In this document: in pieces, positions 10,033 to 19,382 of the stretch | Layout of the letters: every line of letters begins with the position of its first letter | How positions within the stretch are numbered: the stretch's first letter is position 1 | Assembly: GCF_002179555.1 (NCBI RefSeq) | Contig: NZ_NHOU01000002.1 | Location: 186,001-250,000, forward strand | DNA length: 64,000 nucleotides | Source: Salinicola salarius | GTDB lineage: Bacteria; Pseudomonadota; Gammaproteobacteria; Pseudomonadales; Halomonadaceae | Direction of reading: 5' to 3' | Program-made: the position numbers and the translations under genes | Notes under the pieces: model-generated | Database searches by the model: none | Told to the model about the DNA's origin: nothing | What the model saw: only the letters and a program-made list of their open reading frames with translations

Positions 10033-10971
10033 CTACGTGTACCAGATTCGCGGCTCGCACGCCTCGCGGCCGACCAGTAGCGGCCTGAGCGCATGCCAGG
10101 CAGCACAGCATAAATCCCACGCTTCATTGCGCGAACCGCCGAGATAACGCAGCAGCAGCACGCCATGACGCTGGGTCACGGCCCAGTTCGGGTTTGCCGG
10201 CAGCGCGTCTCGCACCGCTTCAACCGCCTGGCGCGGATCCGTCAGGCCGGCCGCCCACAGCGTCGCCTGGACCGTCGCGCCGCCCTGCCCCCAACGCCCC
10301 GAAAAGCGCCGGTGCAGCGGGTCCAGCGGTTGCCGCTCGAGCCATAGCGGCCGACCGTCGTGAAGTAATTGAAAGCGCTGCTCGATGCGACCACTCTCGA
10401 ACGGGAGATGGCTGGCCGGACGCCCCAGCGCCATGATCTCCCACCCCAGGCAGCGCGCATTGCCCGTCAGCGAGATCTCGGTGCGCTGCTCTCCTTTCGA
10501 GCCGTCGAAGGCGATCGTCTCCTGGGGCAGCCACTCCAGTGTCCCGCCATCCTCGACCTCGAGCCGGTTGGTCTGGGACCAGACCACGCCGTGACTGTCT
10601 GCCCGATAGAGCTTGGTCGCCGCCGGCGTGGTCAGCACGGCATGCGCCGAAGCCTCGACGTTCACGTCGATCTTCAGGGCATCGCCGCTGACCAGCCCCC
10701 CCGGCGGATGCAGCAGGTAGACATGGCAAGGATCGGCCAGCCCGGCCCGATACGGCTCCGGATAGAACGGCCGCTGCACCCGCAAGGGGCCGTGATGTCG
10801 CGCTCGGGTCAACCGCGTGCGCCTCATTGGCGCCGCGCCGGTGGATGCCGTGCCCATGGTGCGAGCCGCAAACGCGAGCGACAGCGACGCCTCCCAACGT
10901 CGGGTCGCATCGAACCGATGCCCCGAATCGGCGGGGGCCGCCTGCCAATGGCGTGAAGGATCTACCGTCAT
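10033..10971 (-). CDS. ureD: Urease accessory protein UreD (UreH)
   Basis: 312-aa beta-rich scaffold that binds apo-urease and the UreF-UreG complex. Typical motifs are GPLRVQRPFYPE, HVYLLHPPGGLVSGD, VLTTPAATKLYR, WLPQETIAFDG and a C-terminal LRYLGGSRNEA region. Its ATG overlaps the urtE stop (ATGA), which fuses the urea importer and urease units into one translationally coupled block. Confidence 0.96.
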   Translation of the reverse strand: MTVDPSRHWQAAPADSGHRFDATRRWEASLSLAFAARTMGTASTGAAPMRRTRLTRARHHGPLRVQRPFYPEPYRAGLADPCHVYLLHPPGGLVSGDALKIDVNVEASAHAVLTTPAATKLYRADSHGVVWSQTNRLEVEDGGTLEWLPQETIAFDGSKGEQRTEISLTGNARCLGWEIMALGRPASHLPFESGRIEQRFQLLHDGRPLWLERQPLDPLHRRFSGRWGQGGATVQATLWAAGLTDPRQAVEAVRDALPANPNWAVTQRHGVLLLRYLGGSRNEAWDLCCAAWHALRPLLVGREACEPRIWYT

Positions 10972-11663
10972 ACTGTCAGGTGTCGCTTGATCAGGTCGTC
11001 GCTCAGTTCGGCAATATCGCCACCGGCCACCGCCTGCCCACGATCCATGATCATGAACCTGTCGGCATACCGCCGCGCGAAAGGCAGCTTCTGCTCGACC
11101 AGCAGCACGGTCAGGCCATCCTCGCGATTGAGACGCCGGATGACTTCGCCGATCTGCGCGACGATGTTGGGCTGAATGCCCTCGCCCGGCTCGTCGAGGA
11201 TCAACAGCCGCGGGTCGAGCACCAGCGCCCGACCGATGGCCAGTTGCTGCTGTTGACCGCCGGAAAGATCGCCACCGCGACGATGGCGCATCTCGTTGAG
11301 CACCGGGAACAGCTCGTAGATACGCTCGGGAATCCGGCGCTGCCTGTCTCTTCTCGCCGGCAGGCCGATGCGCAGATTCTCCTCGACCGATAGGGTGGCA
11401 AAGATCTGGCGCCCCTGGGGCACATAGCCGATCCCCATGCCCGCCCGCGCTTCGGGTCGCCGCTTGAGCAGCGCCTCGCCGTCGAAGCGAATCGCCCCGC
11501 TGCGCGCCGCCACCTCGCCCATCACGGTCTTGAGCAGCGTCGTCTTGCCGACGCCGTTGCGCCCCATGACGCAGGTACAGCGGCCGGCAGGCACCTCAAG
11601 CGACAGATCGCGGAGGATGTGGCTTTCGCCGTAGTACTGATTGAGCTTGTCGACACTCAGCAT
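10968..11663 (-). CDS. urtE: Urea ABC transporter ATPase UrtE
   Basis: 231-aa LivF-like ATPase. Walker A GRNGVGKTT near 36-44, signature LSGGQQQQLAIGRAL, Walker B LLILDEPGEGIQPNI. The EGIQP stretch after Walker B is typical of UrtE. The start MLSVDKLNQYYGESHIL at 11663 overlaps the urtD stop by 1 nt; longer upstream frames run into urtD. Confidence 0.96.
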   Translation of the reverse strand: MLSVDKLNQYYGESHILRDLSLEVPAGRCTCVMGRNGVGKTTLLKTVMGEVAARSGAIRFDGEALLKRRPEARAGMGIGYVPQGRQIFATLSVEENLRIGLPARRDRQRRIPERIYELFPVLNEMRHRRGGDLSGGQQQQLAIGRALVLDPRLLILDEPGEGIQPNIVAQIGEVIRRLNREDGLTVLLVEQKLPFARRYADRFMIMDRGQAVAGGDIAELSDDLIKRHLTV

Positions 11664-12520
11664 CAGGCCGCCTCCTCGTCGCCGCCGAGATAGACCTCGA
11701 TCACCCGCGGATCGCTGGCGACCTCGTCCATGGTTCCTTCCGCCAGCACGCTGCCCTGATGAAGCACCGTGACCTGCCTGGCGATCGAGCGCACGAAGCC
11801 CATGTCGTGTTCGACGACCACCACCGACTGCTGGCCGGCGAGCCGCGTCAGCAGCTCGGCGGTGCGGTGCATCTCCGGCTCGGTCATGCCGGCGACGGGC
11901 TCGTCCACCAGCAGCAGCCGGGGCCGCTGCATCAGCAGCATGCCGATTTCGAGCCACTGCTTCTGCCCGTGCGACAGCACGCCGGCCAGGCGATGCCGTG
12001 CCGAGGTCAGGCCGATGGTCTCGAGCACCTCGTCGATACGCGCCTGGCCTTCCCGGTCGAGCCGGGCCAGCAAGGTCTTCCAGACCCGCCGGTCGCCGGC
12101 CATCGCCAGTTCCAGGTTCTCGGTCACGTCGAGTGCTTCGAAGACCGTCGGTTTCTGGAACTTGCGGCCGATTCCCAGATTGGCGATCTGCGGCTCGTCC
12201 AGCGTCAGCAGATTGTGGCGGCTGCCGAACCAGACCTGCCCGTGATCCGGCCGGGTCTTGCCGGTGATGATGTCCATCATCGTCGTCTTGCCAGCCCCGT
12301 TGGGGCCGATGATGCAGCGCAGCTCGCCGTCATCGATGGTCAGGTTGAGCTGATTGATGGCTTGAAAGCCGTCGAAGCTGACGCTGACGTCCTCCAGGTA
12401 GAGAATCGGACCGTGCCGCACGTCCACTGGCGACTGCGCCGGCGCCATGAAGTCGAAAACACGATCCGGACGGGCGAACTCCCGCAACCTGTCGAAGCGA
12501 GTGCTATCGATCACGCTCAT
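11663..12520 (-). CDS. urtD: Urea ABC transporter ATPase UrtD
   Basis: 285-aa LivG-like ATPase. Walker A GPNGAGKTTMMD, signature LSHGQKQWLEIGMLLMQ (SHGQ instead of SGGQ, which is usual in UrtD), Walker B LLLVDEPVAGMTEPE. Compared with LivG it has an N-terminal extension of about 40 residues before ILYLEDVSVSFDGFQAI, as UrtD proteins often do. ATGA overlap with urtC upstream, 1-nt overlap with urtE downstream. Confidence 0.96.
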   Translation of the reverse strand: MSVIDSTRFDRLREFARPDRVFDFMAPAQSPVDVRHGPILYLEDVSVSFDGFQAINQLNLTIDDGELRCIIGPNGAGKTTMMDIITGKTRPDHGQVWFGSRHNLLTLDEPQIANLGIGRKFQKPTVFEALDVTENLELAMAGDRRVWKTLLARLDREGQARIDEVLETIGLTSARHRLAGVLSHGQKQWLEIGMLLMQRPRLLLVDEPVAGMTEPEMHRTAELLTRLAGQQSVVVVEHDMGFVRSIARQVTVLHQGSVLAEGTMDEVASDPRVIEVYLGGDEEAA

Positions 12521-13608
12521 GCGCTCACCTCCTGTCGATCCTGCTCTTCGCCATCGTGACGCTTCCCGCGCCAGGTCGAGATCACGCCGGCAATGCCCTG
12601 CGGCAGCAACATCGTGACCAGCACGAACAGGCCGCCGAGAATGAACAGCCAGGCATCCGGCATTACCCCGGTCAGTACCGTCTTCAGGTAATTGACCACC
12701 AGCGCCCCCAGCAGCGCCCCGTAGAGCGTCGCCCGGCCGCCGAGCGCCACCCATACCACCACCTCGATCGAGAACAGCGGCGCGAAGGTGCTCGGATTGA
12801 TGATGCCGACCTGCGGGACATAAAGGGCGCCGGCCACCCCGGCGATCATCGCCGACACCACGAACAGCGCCAGCTTGACGTGGTCGACCCGGTAGCCGAT
12901 GAAGCGCACCCGCGCCTCGGCATCGCGGGTCGCCACGCTGACCCGCCCAAGGCGAGACACCGTGATCGCCCGGCACAGCCAGAACGCCAGCAGCACGGCC
13001 ATGCCGGATGCCACGAACAGCGCCACGGTCATGCCCTCGCTCGCGAGCGAAAAGCCCAGCAGCTCGTAGAAGCGCGTCAGTCCGGTGCTGCCGCCCATGC
13101 CCATCTCGTTGCGATTGAACGCCAGCATCAGCGCAAAGGTCAGCGCCTGGGTGATGATCGAGAAGTAGACCCCGGTCACCCGCGAGCGAAACGCCAGCCA
13201 GCCGAATACCAGCGCCAGCAAACCCGGTGCCAGCAGAACCGCCAGTGCCGCCACCGGAAAGTAGGTCATGATCGACTGCCAGCCGGGCAGCGGTGAGGTC
13301 TGCGCGTTGAGATAGAGCCCCATCGCATAGCCGCCCAGGGCAAAGAAGGCGCCATGCCCCAGGCTGAGGATGCCGAGATAGCCCCAGATGAGATCTACCG
13401 CCAGCGCCAGCAGCATGTAGGTGAAATACTTGCCGAGCAGCGATACCGTCGCGTTGCTGACGTGCCAGGCGCTCGATTCCGGCAAGGCGTTCAATACCAG
13501 CACCACGAGCATGCCGACGATCAGCACCAGGCTGGTCAGGAGCGTCGAGCGGGACAGGAACGCCTGACGCGACCGATCACGTTCATGCAGTAAGGTTTGG
13601 GTCGTCAT
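12517..13608 (-). CDS. urtC: Urea ABC transporter permease UrtC
   Basis: 363-aa LivM-like permease with about ten membrane helices. Conserved stretches include GYLGILSLGHGAFFALGGYAMG, the ITQALTFALMLAFNRNEMGMGGSTGLTRF stretch typical of UrtC, and EVVVWVALGGRATLYGALLGA. The start at 13608 overlaps the urtB stop (ATGA). The tail is charged (KRHDGEEQDRQE) and cytoplasmic. Confidence 0.96.
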   Translation of the reverse strand: MTTQTLLHERDRSRQAFLSRSTLLTSLVLIVGMLVVLVLNALPESSAWHVSNATVSLLGKYFTYMLLALAVDLIWGYLGILSLGHGAFFALGGYAMGLYLNAQTSPLPGWQSIMTYFPVAALAVLLAPGLLALVFGWLAFRSRVTGVYFSIITQALTFALMLAFNRNEMGMGGSTGLTRFYELLGFSLASEGMTVALFVASGMAVLLAFWLCRAITVSRLGRVSVATRDAEARVRFIGYRVDHVKLALFVVSAMIAGVAGALYVPQVGIINPSTFAPLFSIEVVVWVALGGRATLYGALLGALVVNYLKTVLTGVMPDAWLFILGGLFVLVTMLLPQGIAGVISTWRGKRHDGEEQDRQEVSA

Positions 13609-15239
13609 GAGGTCCGCCCCTTGGGTGCAAAGATGCCCTGCGGGCGCTTCTGGATGAACAGGATCACGCCGACCAGCACGATGATCTTGGCCAGTACCGC
13701 GCCGACCCACGGCTGCAGCACCTGATTGATCACGCCTAGCGACATGCCGGCGACCAGCGTTCCCCACAGGTTGCCGACCCCGCCGAAGACCACGACCAGG
13801 AAGGAGTCGACGATATAGCCCTGGCCCAGGTTGGGGCCGACGTTGGTCAGCTGTGACAGCGCCACGCCGGCGAGTCCGGCAACACCGGCACCCAGCCCGA
13901 ACGTCAGCATGTCGACACGGGTGGCACGTACGCCCATGGCGCGGGCCATCGCCCGGTTCTGGGTCACTGCACGCACCTCCAGCCCCAGCCGGGTATAGCG
14001 CATCAGCGCCCACAGGCCGGCAAAGACCACCAGGCAGAAGAGCAGCACCGCCAGCCGGTTGAGGGTCAGCGACAGCGCCTCGTTGATCTGCCACGCCCCC
14101 TGCAGCCAGTCCGGCGAGGTAACGCGACGATTGAGCGGCGAGAACACGCTGCGCACCAGCTGCTGCAGGATCAGGCTGAGGCCGAAGGTGGCCAGCAGCG
14201 TCTCCAGCGGGCGTCCCTTGAGAAAGCGGATTACCGTGCGTTCGATCACCACCCCGAACGCACCGGCGACCAGGAAGCCGCCGGGAATGGCCAGCGCCAG
14301 CGCCAGCCCCGGCTGCCCCGGTAGCGCCTGCTGGATCATCCAGGTGGTATAGGCGCCGATCATGATCAGCTCGCCATGGGCCATGTTGATCACGCCCATG
14401 ACGCCGAAGGTGATCGCCAGGCCGATCGCCGCCAGTACCAGAATCGAACCGGCACTGAGACCGAAGAACAGCGTCTGCGCGCGGTCGTACCAGGCGCGCT
14501 TGCTCTCGATGCCGCCAAGGACCGACTGCGCCTCGGCGGCAAGCTCGGAATCACCGGCGGCGATCGGGGTCAACGTGTTGCGGACCCGCGTATCGAGATT
14601 GCCGCGTAGCGTCTCCAGCGCGTCGATATCACCCTGCTGGACATCGTAGAGCGCCAGCGCGACATCGAGCTGGCCGCGAACGGACTGGCTCTCCTCGTCG
14701 TCGCGCATCGCGCGCACGCTATCGGCATTGTCGGCCGTCACCTCGCCGACCAGACGCTCGGCGGCCGCCAGCCGAGAGGTCTCGTTGCCAGCGCTCAGGG
14801 AGAGCGAGGCCAGCAGCCCCTGGATACGGGTGCGCAGATCGTTGTTGATCTTGAAGACTTCGACCGTGCGCCGCGTGCCGGTGCCGGCGTCCTCGAACGT
14901 GATGGCATCAATGATCGGCCACTCGCGGCCGCTATCATCGGTGACGATGTAGAAGCGCTCACCGCGACGCTCCTTGCCCAGGCGGCCGTCGAGCAGCGCC
15001 TGCAGCCAGCGCGTCTTCTGCTCGGCATCGCTCTCGGCGATCGCCTGAGCGGCATCGCCCTTGGCCTGGAAGCTGCGCGTATCGAGCGCCTCCAGCAGCG
15101 CTCGGGACTGCGCATCACTGACAGCGGCCGCCGCCGTCTGGCTGACGGAAAGGCCCCATGCCATCAGCAGGCACAGCAGCACGGAATGCATCAGCAGGCG
15201 CGTCAGAAAACGGCCTGTCGAATGTTGAATCTTGGTCAT
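13605..15239 (-). CDS. urtB: Urea ABC transporter permease UrtB
   Basis: 544 aa. UrtB is a LivH-like permease with an extra N-terminal periplasmic domain of about 230 residues, seen here after a signal-like helix (LLMAWGLSVSQTAAAA) and before the membrane core. The core contains GVMGVINMAHGELIMIGAYTTW, RPLETLLATFGLSLILQQ and VDSFLVVVFGGVGNLWGTL, all family typical. ATGA overlap with urtC. A 92-bp gap separates it from urtA. Confidence 0.96.
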   Translation of the reverse strand: MTKIQHSTGRFLTRLLMHSVLLCLLMAWGLSVSQTAAAAVSDAQSRALLEALDTRSFQAKGDAAQAIAESDAEQKTRWLQALLDGRLGKERRGERFYIVTDDSGREWPIIDAITFEDAGTGTRRTVEVFKINNDLRTRIQGLLASLSLSAGNETSRLAAAERLVGEVTADNADSVRAMRDDEESQSVRGQLDVALALYDVQQGDIDALETLRGNLDTRVRNTLTPIAAGDSELAAEAQSVLGGIESKRAWYDRAQTLFFGLSAGSILVLAAIGLAITFGVMGVINMAHGELIMIGAYTTWMIQQALPGQPGLALALAIPGGFLVAGAFGVVIERTVIRFLKGRPLETLLATFGLSLILQQLVRSVFSPLNRRVTSPDWLQGAWQINEALSLTLNRLAVLLFCLVVFAGLWALMRYTRLGLEVRAVTQNRAMARAMGVRATRVDMLTFGLGAGVAGLAGVALSQLTNVGPNLGQGYIVDSFLVVVFGGVGNLWGTLVAGMSLGVINQVLQPWVGAVLAKIIVLVGVILFIQKRPQGIFAPKGRTS

Positions 15240-15331
15240 GTTCTTTCCTCGACACCGCCCTTTCGGTGTGGCGTCAGACCCAGGTTCTGCTCGATGCCGC
15301 CGGCGCCCGTTCGAGCGCCGGTGGCCTGGCT

Positions 15332-16651
15332 TCATTCGGCGCCCGGGCCGTCTTCGCAGGTCATCGACTCGACGTCGAGCTTGCCGCAGCGCAGCGGTGC
15401 TCTCCAGTCGCTGATCAGGTTCTTGGAGTCCGGCAGGTAGTCCGACCAGGCATCGCCGGCAACCGTCGTCGGCGTCTGCCAGACCACGCTGAACTGCCCA
15501 TCGTCCTGGATCTCGCCGATCATCACCGGCTTGGTGATGTGGTGGTTGGGCATCATGGTGGAAGCGCCGCCCGAGAGATTGGGCACGGTCACGCCGATGA
15601 TCGAATCCTTGACCGCGTCGACATCAGTGGTCCCGGCCTTCTTGACTGCCTGGGCCCACATGTTGAAGCCGATGTAATGCGCCTCCATCGGATCGTTGGT
15701 CACCGCTTCGTCATTGCCGGTGTAGGCGACCCAGTCGTCGATGAAGTCATAGTTGGCGTCGCTGTCGACGCTCATGAAGTAGTTCCACGCCGCCATGTGA
15801 CCAACCAGCGGTGCGGTATCGATACCGGTCAGCTCCTGCTCGCCCACCGAGAATGCGACGACGGGAATGTCGCTCGCGGAGATGCCCTGGTTGGCGAGTT
15901 CGTTGTAGAACGGCACGTTGGCATCGCCGTTGATGGTCGAGACGACGGCGGTCTTCCTGCCCTGGCTGCCGAAATCCTTGACCTGCGAGACGATCGACTG
16001 CCAGTCGCTGAAACCGAACGGCGTGTAGTTGATCATGATGTCGTCGCCGGCGACGCCGTTCGCCTTGAGATAGGCTTCGAGGATCTTGTTGGTGGTGCGC
16101 GGGTAGACGTAGTCGGTGCCCAGCAGCGCCCAGCGCTCGACGCCCTGGCTCATCAGGTAGTCGACGGCCGGGATCGCCTGCTGATTGGGCGCGGCGCCGG
16201 TGTAGAAGATATTCTCCGATGACTCCTCGCCTTCGTACTGCACCGGGTAGAACAGCAGCCCGTTGAGCTCCTCGACCACCGGCAGGACCGCCTTGCGGGA
16301 TGCGGAGGTCCAGTTGCCGAAGATCACGTCGACATGATCGTCGCCGGTCAGCATGTCGCGCGCCTGTTCGGCATAGAGCGACCAGTCCGATGCCGGATCC
16401 ATCACCACCGGCTCGAGCTGGCGACCGAGCAGACCGCCGGCTTCGTTCTGCTTGTCGATCAGCATCAGCATTTCGTCCTTGAGCGTCGACTCGCTGATGG
16501 CCATGGTGCCGGAGAGCGAATGCAGAATGCCGACACGAATCGGGCCATCGTCCTGCGTCTGTTCCTGGGCAATGGCAGCACTACCGAAACCGGTCAGCCC
16601 CAGCGCGATGCTGGAACCGGCAATCAACTTGCGAAGGGAGGTTGTTGTCAT
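15332..16651 (-). CDS. urtA: Urea ABC transporter substrate-binding protein UrtA
   Basis: 439-aa periplasmic urea-binding protein with an N-terminal signal peptide (MTTTSLRKLIAGSSIALGL to AIAQ, about 29 residues). The mature start PIRVGILHSLSGTMAISE is the UrtA signature; QYEGEESSENIFYTGAAPNQQ and NYFMSVDS are further family features. AGGAGA lies upstream of the ATG at 16651; longer frames lack a signal peptide at the N-terminus. First gene of the urt-ure unit, preceded by a sigma-54-type promoter. Confidence 0.97.
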   Translation of the reverse strand: MTTTSLRKLIAGSSIALGLTGFGSAAIAQEQTQDDGPIRVGILHSLSGTMAISESTLKDEMLMLIDKQNEAGGLLGRQLEPVVMDPASDWSLYAEQARDMLTGDDHVDVIFGNWTSASRKAVLPVVEELNGLLFYPVQYEGEESSENIFYTGAAPNQQAIPAVDYLMSQGVERWALLGTDYVYPRTTNKILEAYLKANGVAGDDIMINYTPFGFSDWQSIVSQVKDFGSQGRKTAVVSTINGDANVPFYNELANQGISASDIPVVAFSVGEQELTGIDTAPLVGHMAAWNYFMSVDSDANYDFIDDWVAYTGNDEAVTNDPMEAHYIGFNMWAQAVKKAGTTDVDAVKDSIIGVTVPNLSGGASTMMPNHHITKPVMIGEIQDDGQFSVVWQTPTTVAGDAWSDYLPDSKNLISDWRAPLRCGKLDVESMTCEDGPGAE

Positions 16652-16738
16652 TGGGTTCTCCTGGTCATGACCCTTGGTGATCGGCCTGATGATCGTAAAT
16701 ATCCGCGCACCAGACGCGACTATCGATCGAAGAACCCT

Positions 16739-16756
16739 ATGCATTTTTCGTGCCTT
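16739..16756 (-). promoter_or_regulatory. Candidate sigma-54 (-24/-12) promoter of urtABCDE-ureDABCEFG-ureJ
   Basis: On the minus strand the sequence AGGCACGAAAAATGCAT matches the sigma-54 consensus TGGCACG-N4-TTGCW in 14 of its informative or spacer positions, with the invariant GG and GC exactly 10 bases apart. Transcription would start about 78 nt before the urtA ATG. Sigma-54 plus NtrC control of urea uptake and urease is well known in proteobacteria, so the position makes sense. Confidence 0.65.
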
Positions 16757-16821
16757 GATCGCCGCCCTCGTGATTCTCGCATACAAAAAAGAGCGAAAAG
16801 CACGGTAAATTCCGTCAACGA

Positions 16822-16880
16822 GCCAGAAATTGGTGCAAACGAAATCCCTTGGGCACCGCAAAATTGTCGTTAATGGTGCA
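16822..16880. promoter_or_regulatory. Possible NtrC-type enhancer half-sites upstream of urtA
   Basis: Upstream of the sigma-54 element lie several GCACC/GGTGC half-sites: GCACCAATTTCTGGC on the minus strand (16836-16822), GGTGC (minus, 16857-16853) and TGCACC (minus, 16880-16875). None forms the perfect NtrC palindrome (GCACC-N5-GGTGC), so this is suggestive only. The distance of about 70-130 bp from the promoter is normal for an enhancer. Confidence 0.35.
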
Positions 16881-17065
16881 TTCACTGCCGAAGCTGCACA
16901 GTCATTGCACCCTTTTCGAGCAAAAAGATAGCGCCATTACGATTGGCGCTTCATGAGAGTGCATGGGGACATTGGCAGGCCGCCGAGGTCGGCTCGAAAA
17001 GTCCTCGAACCGATACGGCGATGAGACACGAAGCGGCGGCGCTCGATGCGCGCCGCATGCCAGGG

Positions 17066-17139
17066 TCGATGGGCCGGAATCGACGGGGCCGGGAGCGACG
17101 AGGCCGGGGTCGACGAGGCCGGGGTCGACGGGGCCGGAA
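17066..17139. repeat. 15-bp GC-rich tandem repeat, 5 copies
   Basis: Units such as TCGACGGGGCCGGGA, GCGACGAGGCCGGGG, TCGACGAGGCCGGGG and TCGACGGGGCCGGAA follow one another directly downstream of the acyl-CoA dehydrogenase stop. The rest of the gap between that gene and urtA (16652-17157) holds the urtA promoter region and no credible gene. Confidence 0.85.
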
Positions 17140-17157
17140 CAGCCGGCAGAGACAGAA

Positions 17158-18960
17158 CTAGAACAGATGCCGATCCAGTGCCATCAGCCCTTCCGGGCCG
17201 GCAGCGATCTGGCGCTCCAGCGACTCGTTCCGCGGCAACTGGCGCTCCAGGAAGTGCCGCCCCACGATCAGCTTCGCCTGATAGAAGTCTTTCCCGGCCG
17301 GGCCGTTTCCGGACAGACCGCGATGCGCCGCGTGGGCGGCCTTGAACCACATCCAGGCATAGAGGGCATGGCCCAGCAGATGCAGATAATCGTGGGCCGC
17401 CGCGCCCGCGGCAGCCGGATCCTTCCCGGCGGCCTCGATCAGCGCGGCGCTGACCCGCTCGAGCCTTTCCAGTTCACGCACCGCCGCCTCCCGGAACGGT
17501 CGTAGCGGCGACGCCTCGATATCCTCGCCGCCTCCGAGATCTTCCCGCACCCGCTCGGCGAGACGCTTCACGTATGCCCCTTGATTGCGCGTCAACTTGC
17601 GCCCGACCAGATCCATCGCCTGGATGCCGTTGGTGCCTTCGTAGATCATCGCGATCCGGGCATCGCGCACGTACTGTTCCGCGCCCCATTCGACGCAGTA
17701 GCCATTGCCGCCATAGAGCTGCTGCGCCTCCACCGTGGCCGCGAAGCCGCGATCGGTCAGGAACGCCTTGGCTACCGGGGTCAATAACGCGACCAGATCC
17801 GCCGATGCTTCACGCACCTCGTCATCGGGATGGTACTTGGCACGGTCGAGCTCGCTTGCCACGAACGCCGCGAACAGTCGCCCCCCTTCGTTCCAGGCGC
17901 GGGCGTCGAGCGCCATGCGGCGCACGTCGGGATGGACGAGAATCGGATCGGCCGCCTGATCCGGTTCGGCAGCGCTGCCGGGCGCCCGGCTCTGGCGCCG
18001 CTCGCGGGCGAACGCCATCGCGCCCTGATAGGCCACCTCGCCCAATCCCAGCCCCTGGAGGCCGATCGAAAGCCGCTCATAGTTCATCATGGTGAACATC
18101 GTCGCCAGCCCCTGGTGCGGCTCGCCGATCAGAATGCCGCTGGCCGCTTCGAAGTGCATGACACAGGTGGCGCTGCCCTTGATGCCCATCTTGTGTTCGA
18201 GGCCGCCACAAACCACCCCGTTGGGCTCGCCGAGCGAGCCGTCCTCCAGCACCTGTCGCTTGGGCACCAGAAACAGCGAGATGCCCTTGGCGCCTGCGGG
18301 CGCCTCCGGCAGTTTGGCCAGCACCAGATGGGCGATGTTCTCGGTCAGGTCGTGCTCGCCGCCGGTGATCCAGATCTTGCTGCCGGTGATGGCGTAGCCG
18401 CCGCTGCCATCGGGCACGGCGCGGGTCTTGATCAGCCCCAGGTCGGTGCCACAGTGCGGCTCGGTCAGGCACATGGTGCCCAGCCACTCGCCGGCGTAGA
18501 GCCGCGGCAGATAGAGCGCCTTGGTGGCCTCGTCGGCGTAGGCATCGAGCAGCAGCCCGGCACCGTTGTTGAGCGTCATATAGAGGGCGAAGCTCGCGTT
18601 GCTGGCATAGAGCATTTCGTCGAAGGCCTGCGTCAACAGCTTCGGCAGCCCCTGCCCGCCATGGTCGGGATTGCCTCCCAGCCCGCACCAGCCGCCTCGG
18701 GCCAACTCGAGAAACGCCTCCCTGAACCCGGCCGGCGTCCGTACCTCGCCGCCTTCGAAGTGGCAGCCTTCGGCGTCTCCGCGCTGGTTGAGCGGAAACA
18801 GTTCGGCCTCGACGAGACGCCCGGCCTCTTCGAGAATGGCATCGGCGAGCTCGGCGTTGAGTTCGGCGGTGGGCGGCATCGCCTGCCATTCCTGATCGGC
18901 ATGGAACACTTCGTCACGAACGAAGCGCATATCTTCGAGCGGTGCACGATAATCGGCCAT
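17158..18960 (-). CDS. Acyl-CoA dehydrogenase with C-terminal extension
   Basis: 600-aa FAD enzyme of the long acyl-CoA dehydrogenase group (about 600 aa, with the extra C-terminal domain). Flavin/substrate motifs MCLTEPHCGTDLGL and SKIWITGGEHDL, and the catalytic region RIAMIYEGTNGIQAMDLVGRKL near 430, are clear. It catalyses the first, alpha-beta dehydrogenation step of fatty-acid beta-oxidation; chain-length preference cannot be told. I chose MADYRAP at 18960, which matches the family N-terminus; an ATG eight codons earlier is possible. It stands alone between two regulatory gaps. Confidence 0.93.
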   Translation of the reverse strand: MADYRAPLEDMRFVRDEVFHADQEWQAMPPTAELNAELADAILEEAGRLVEAELFPLNQRGDAEGCHFEGGEVRTPAGFREAFLELARGGWCGLGGNPDHGGQGLPKLLTQAFDEMLYASNASFALYMTLNNGAGLLLDAYADEATKALYLPRLYAGEWLGTMCLTEPHCGTDLGLIKTRAVPDGSGGYAITGSKIWITGGEHDLTENIAHLVLAKLPEAPAGAKGISLFLVPKRQVLEDGSLGEPNGVVCGGLEHKMGIKGSATCVMHFEAASGILIGEPHQGLATMFTMMNYERLSIGLQGLGLGEVAYQGAMAFARERRQSRAPGSAAEPDQAADPILVHPDVRRMALDARAWNEGGRLFAAFVASELDRAKYHPDDEVREASADLVALLTPVAKAFLTDRGFAATVEAQQLYGGNGYCVEWGAEQYVRDARIAMIYEGTNGIQAMDLVGRKLTRNQGAYVKRLAERVREDLGGGEDIEASPLRPFREAAVRELERLERVSAALIEAAGKDPAAAGAAAHDYLHLLGHALYAWMWFKAAHAAHRGLSGNGPAGKDFYQAKLIVGRHFLERQLPRNESLERQIAAGPEGLMALDRHLF

Positions 18961-19382
18961 TGGAACTCTCCCGGCGGGCTTCAAACATTCGTTTCAATAT
19001 GGCCATGACTATAGGTGAGAAGAGCGGCGGCCTTCACTCTGACCTTGGTCTAGGCTTTGCCTGAAAAGTGCCTGCGCTCACCGGCTTCTCTCACCGCATC
19101 CGGTTTCCCTCCCGTGCCGAACGCTACCATTGGCGACGTTTTTCACCGTATCAGCGGCAGTAAGCGCGAAGATTCCTTCGGGACGGTTGGAACGACCGAC
19201 TTGATTCAGGATAATTGGCAACTTGCGTGTTCCCGCGGATACGCCAGACTGAGTGCTCTCCCCCACAGGCCGAGCGCTCTCTGGCACGACGCCCGAACGA
19301 CGCAAGGGAGCGCAAGGGAATCGTCGCCATTCGCCGTGCGATTGCGACTTGGAATAGACTCATCAAAGAATGGAGACGGCTA
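18961..19382. other. Intergenic region between acyl-CoA dehydrogenase and BCCT genes
   Basis: This 422-bp divergent gap holds no credible gene. Its right part contains a sigma-70-like promoter for the BCCT gene, listed separately. I see no clear terminator or strong palindrome. Confidence 0.6.
19187..19215 (+). promoter_or_regulatory. Candidate sigma-70 promoter of the BCCT carrier gene
   Basis: TTGGAA (19187-19192), a 17-bp spacer, then GATAAT (19210-19215). Both hexamers are one or two changes from consensus. It would give a leader of about 160 nt. Osmotic control is plausible for such a carrier but is not shown by the sequence. Confidence 0.45.

Noticed and set aside
16851-16880. Full NtrC palindrome from GCACC and GGTGC in front of urtA
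   Set aside because: The two half-sites are 17 bp apart instead of 5, so this is not a standard NtrC site; it is kept only as loose half-sites.
16937-17350. 137-codon minus-strand frame with SSTPASS-type repeats
   Set aside because: It overlaps the acyl-CoA dehydrogenase end and the 15-bp repeat; the protein repeat is produced by the DNA repeat.
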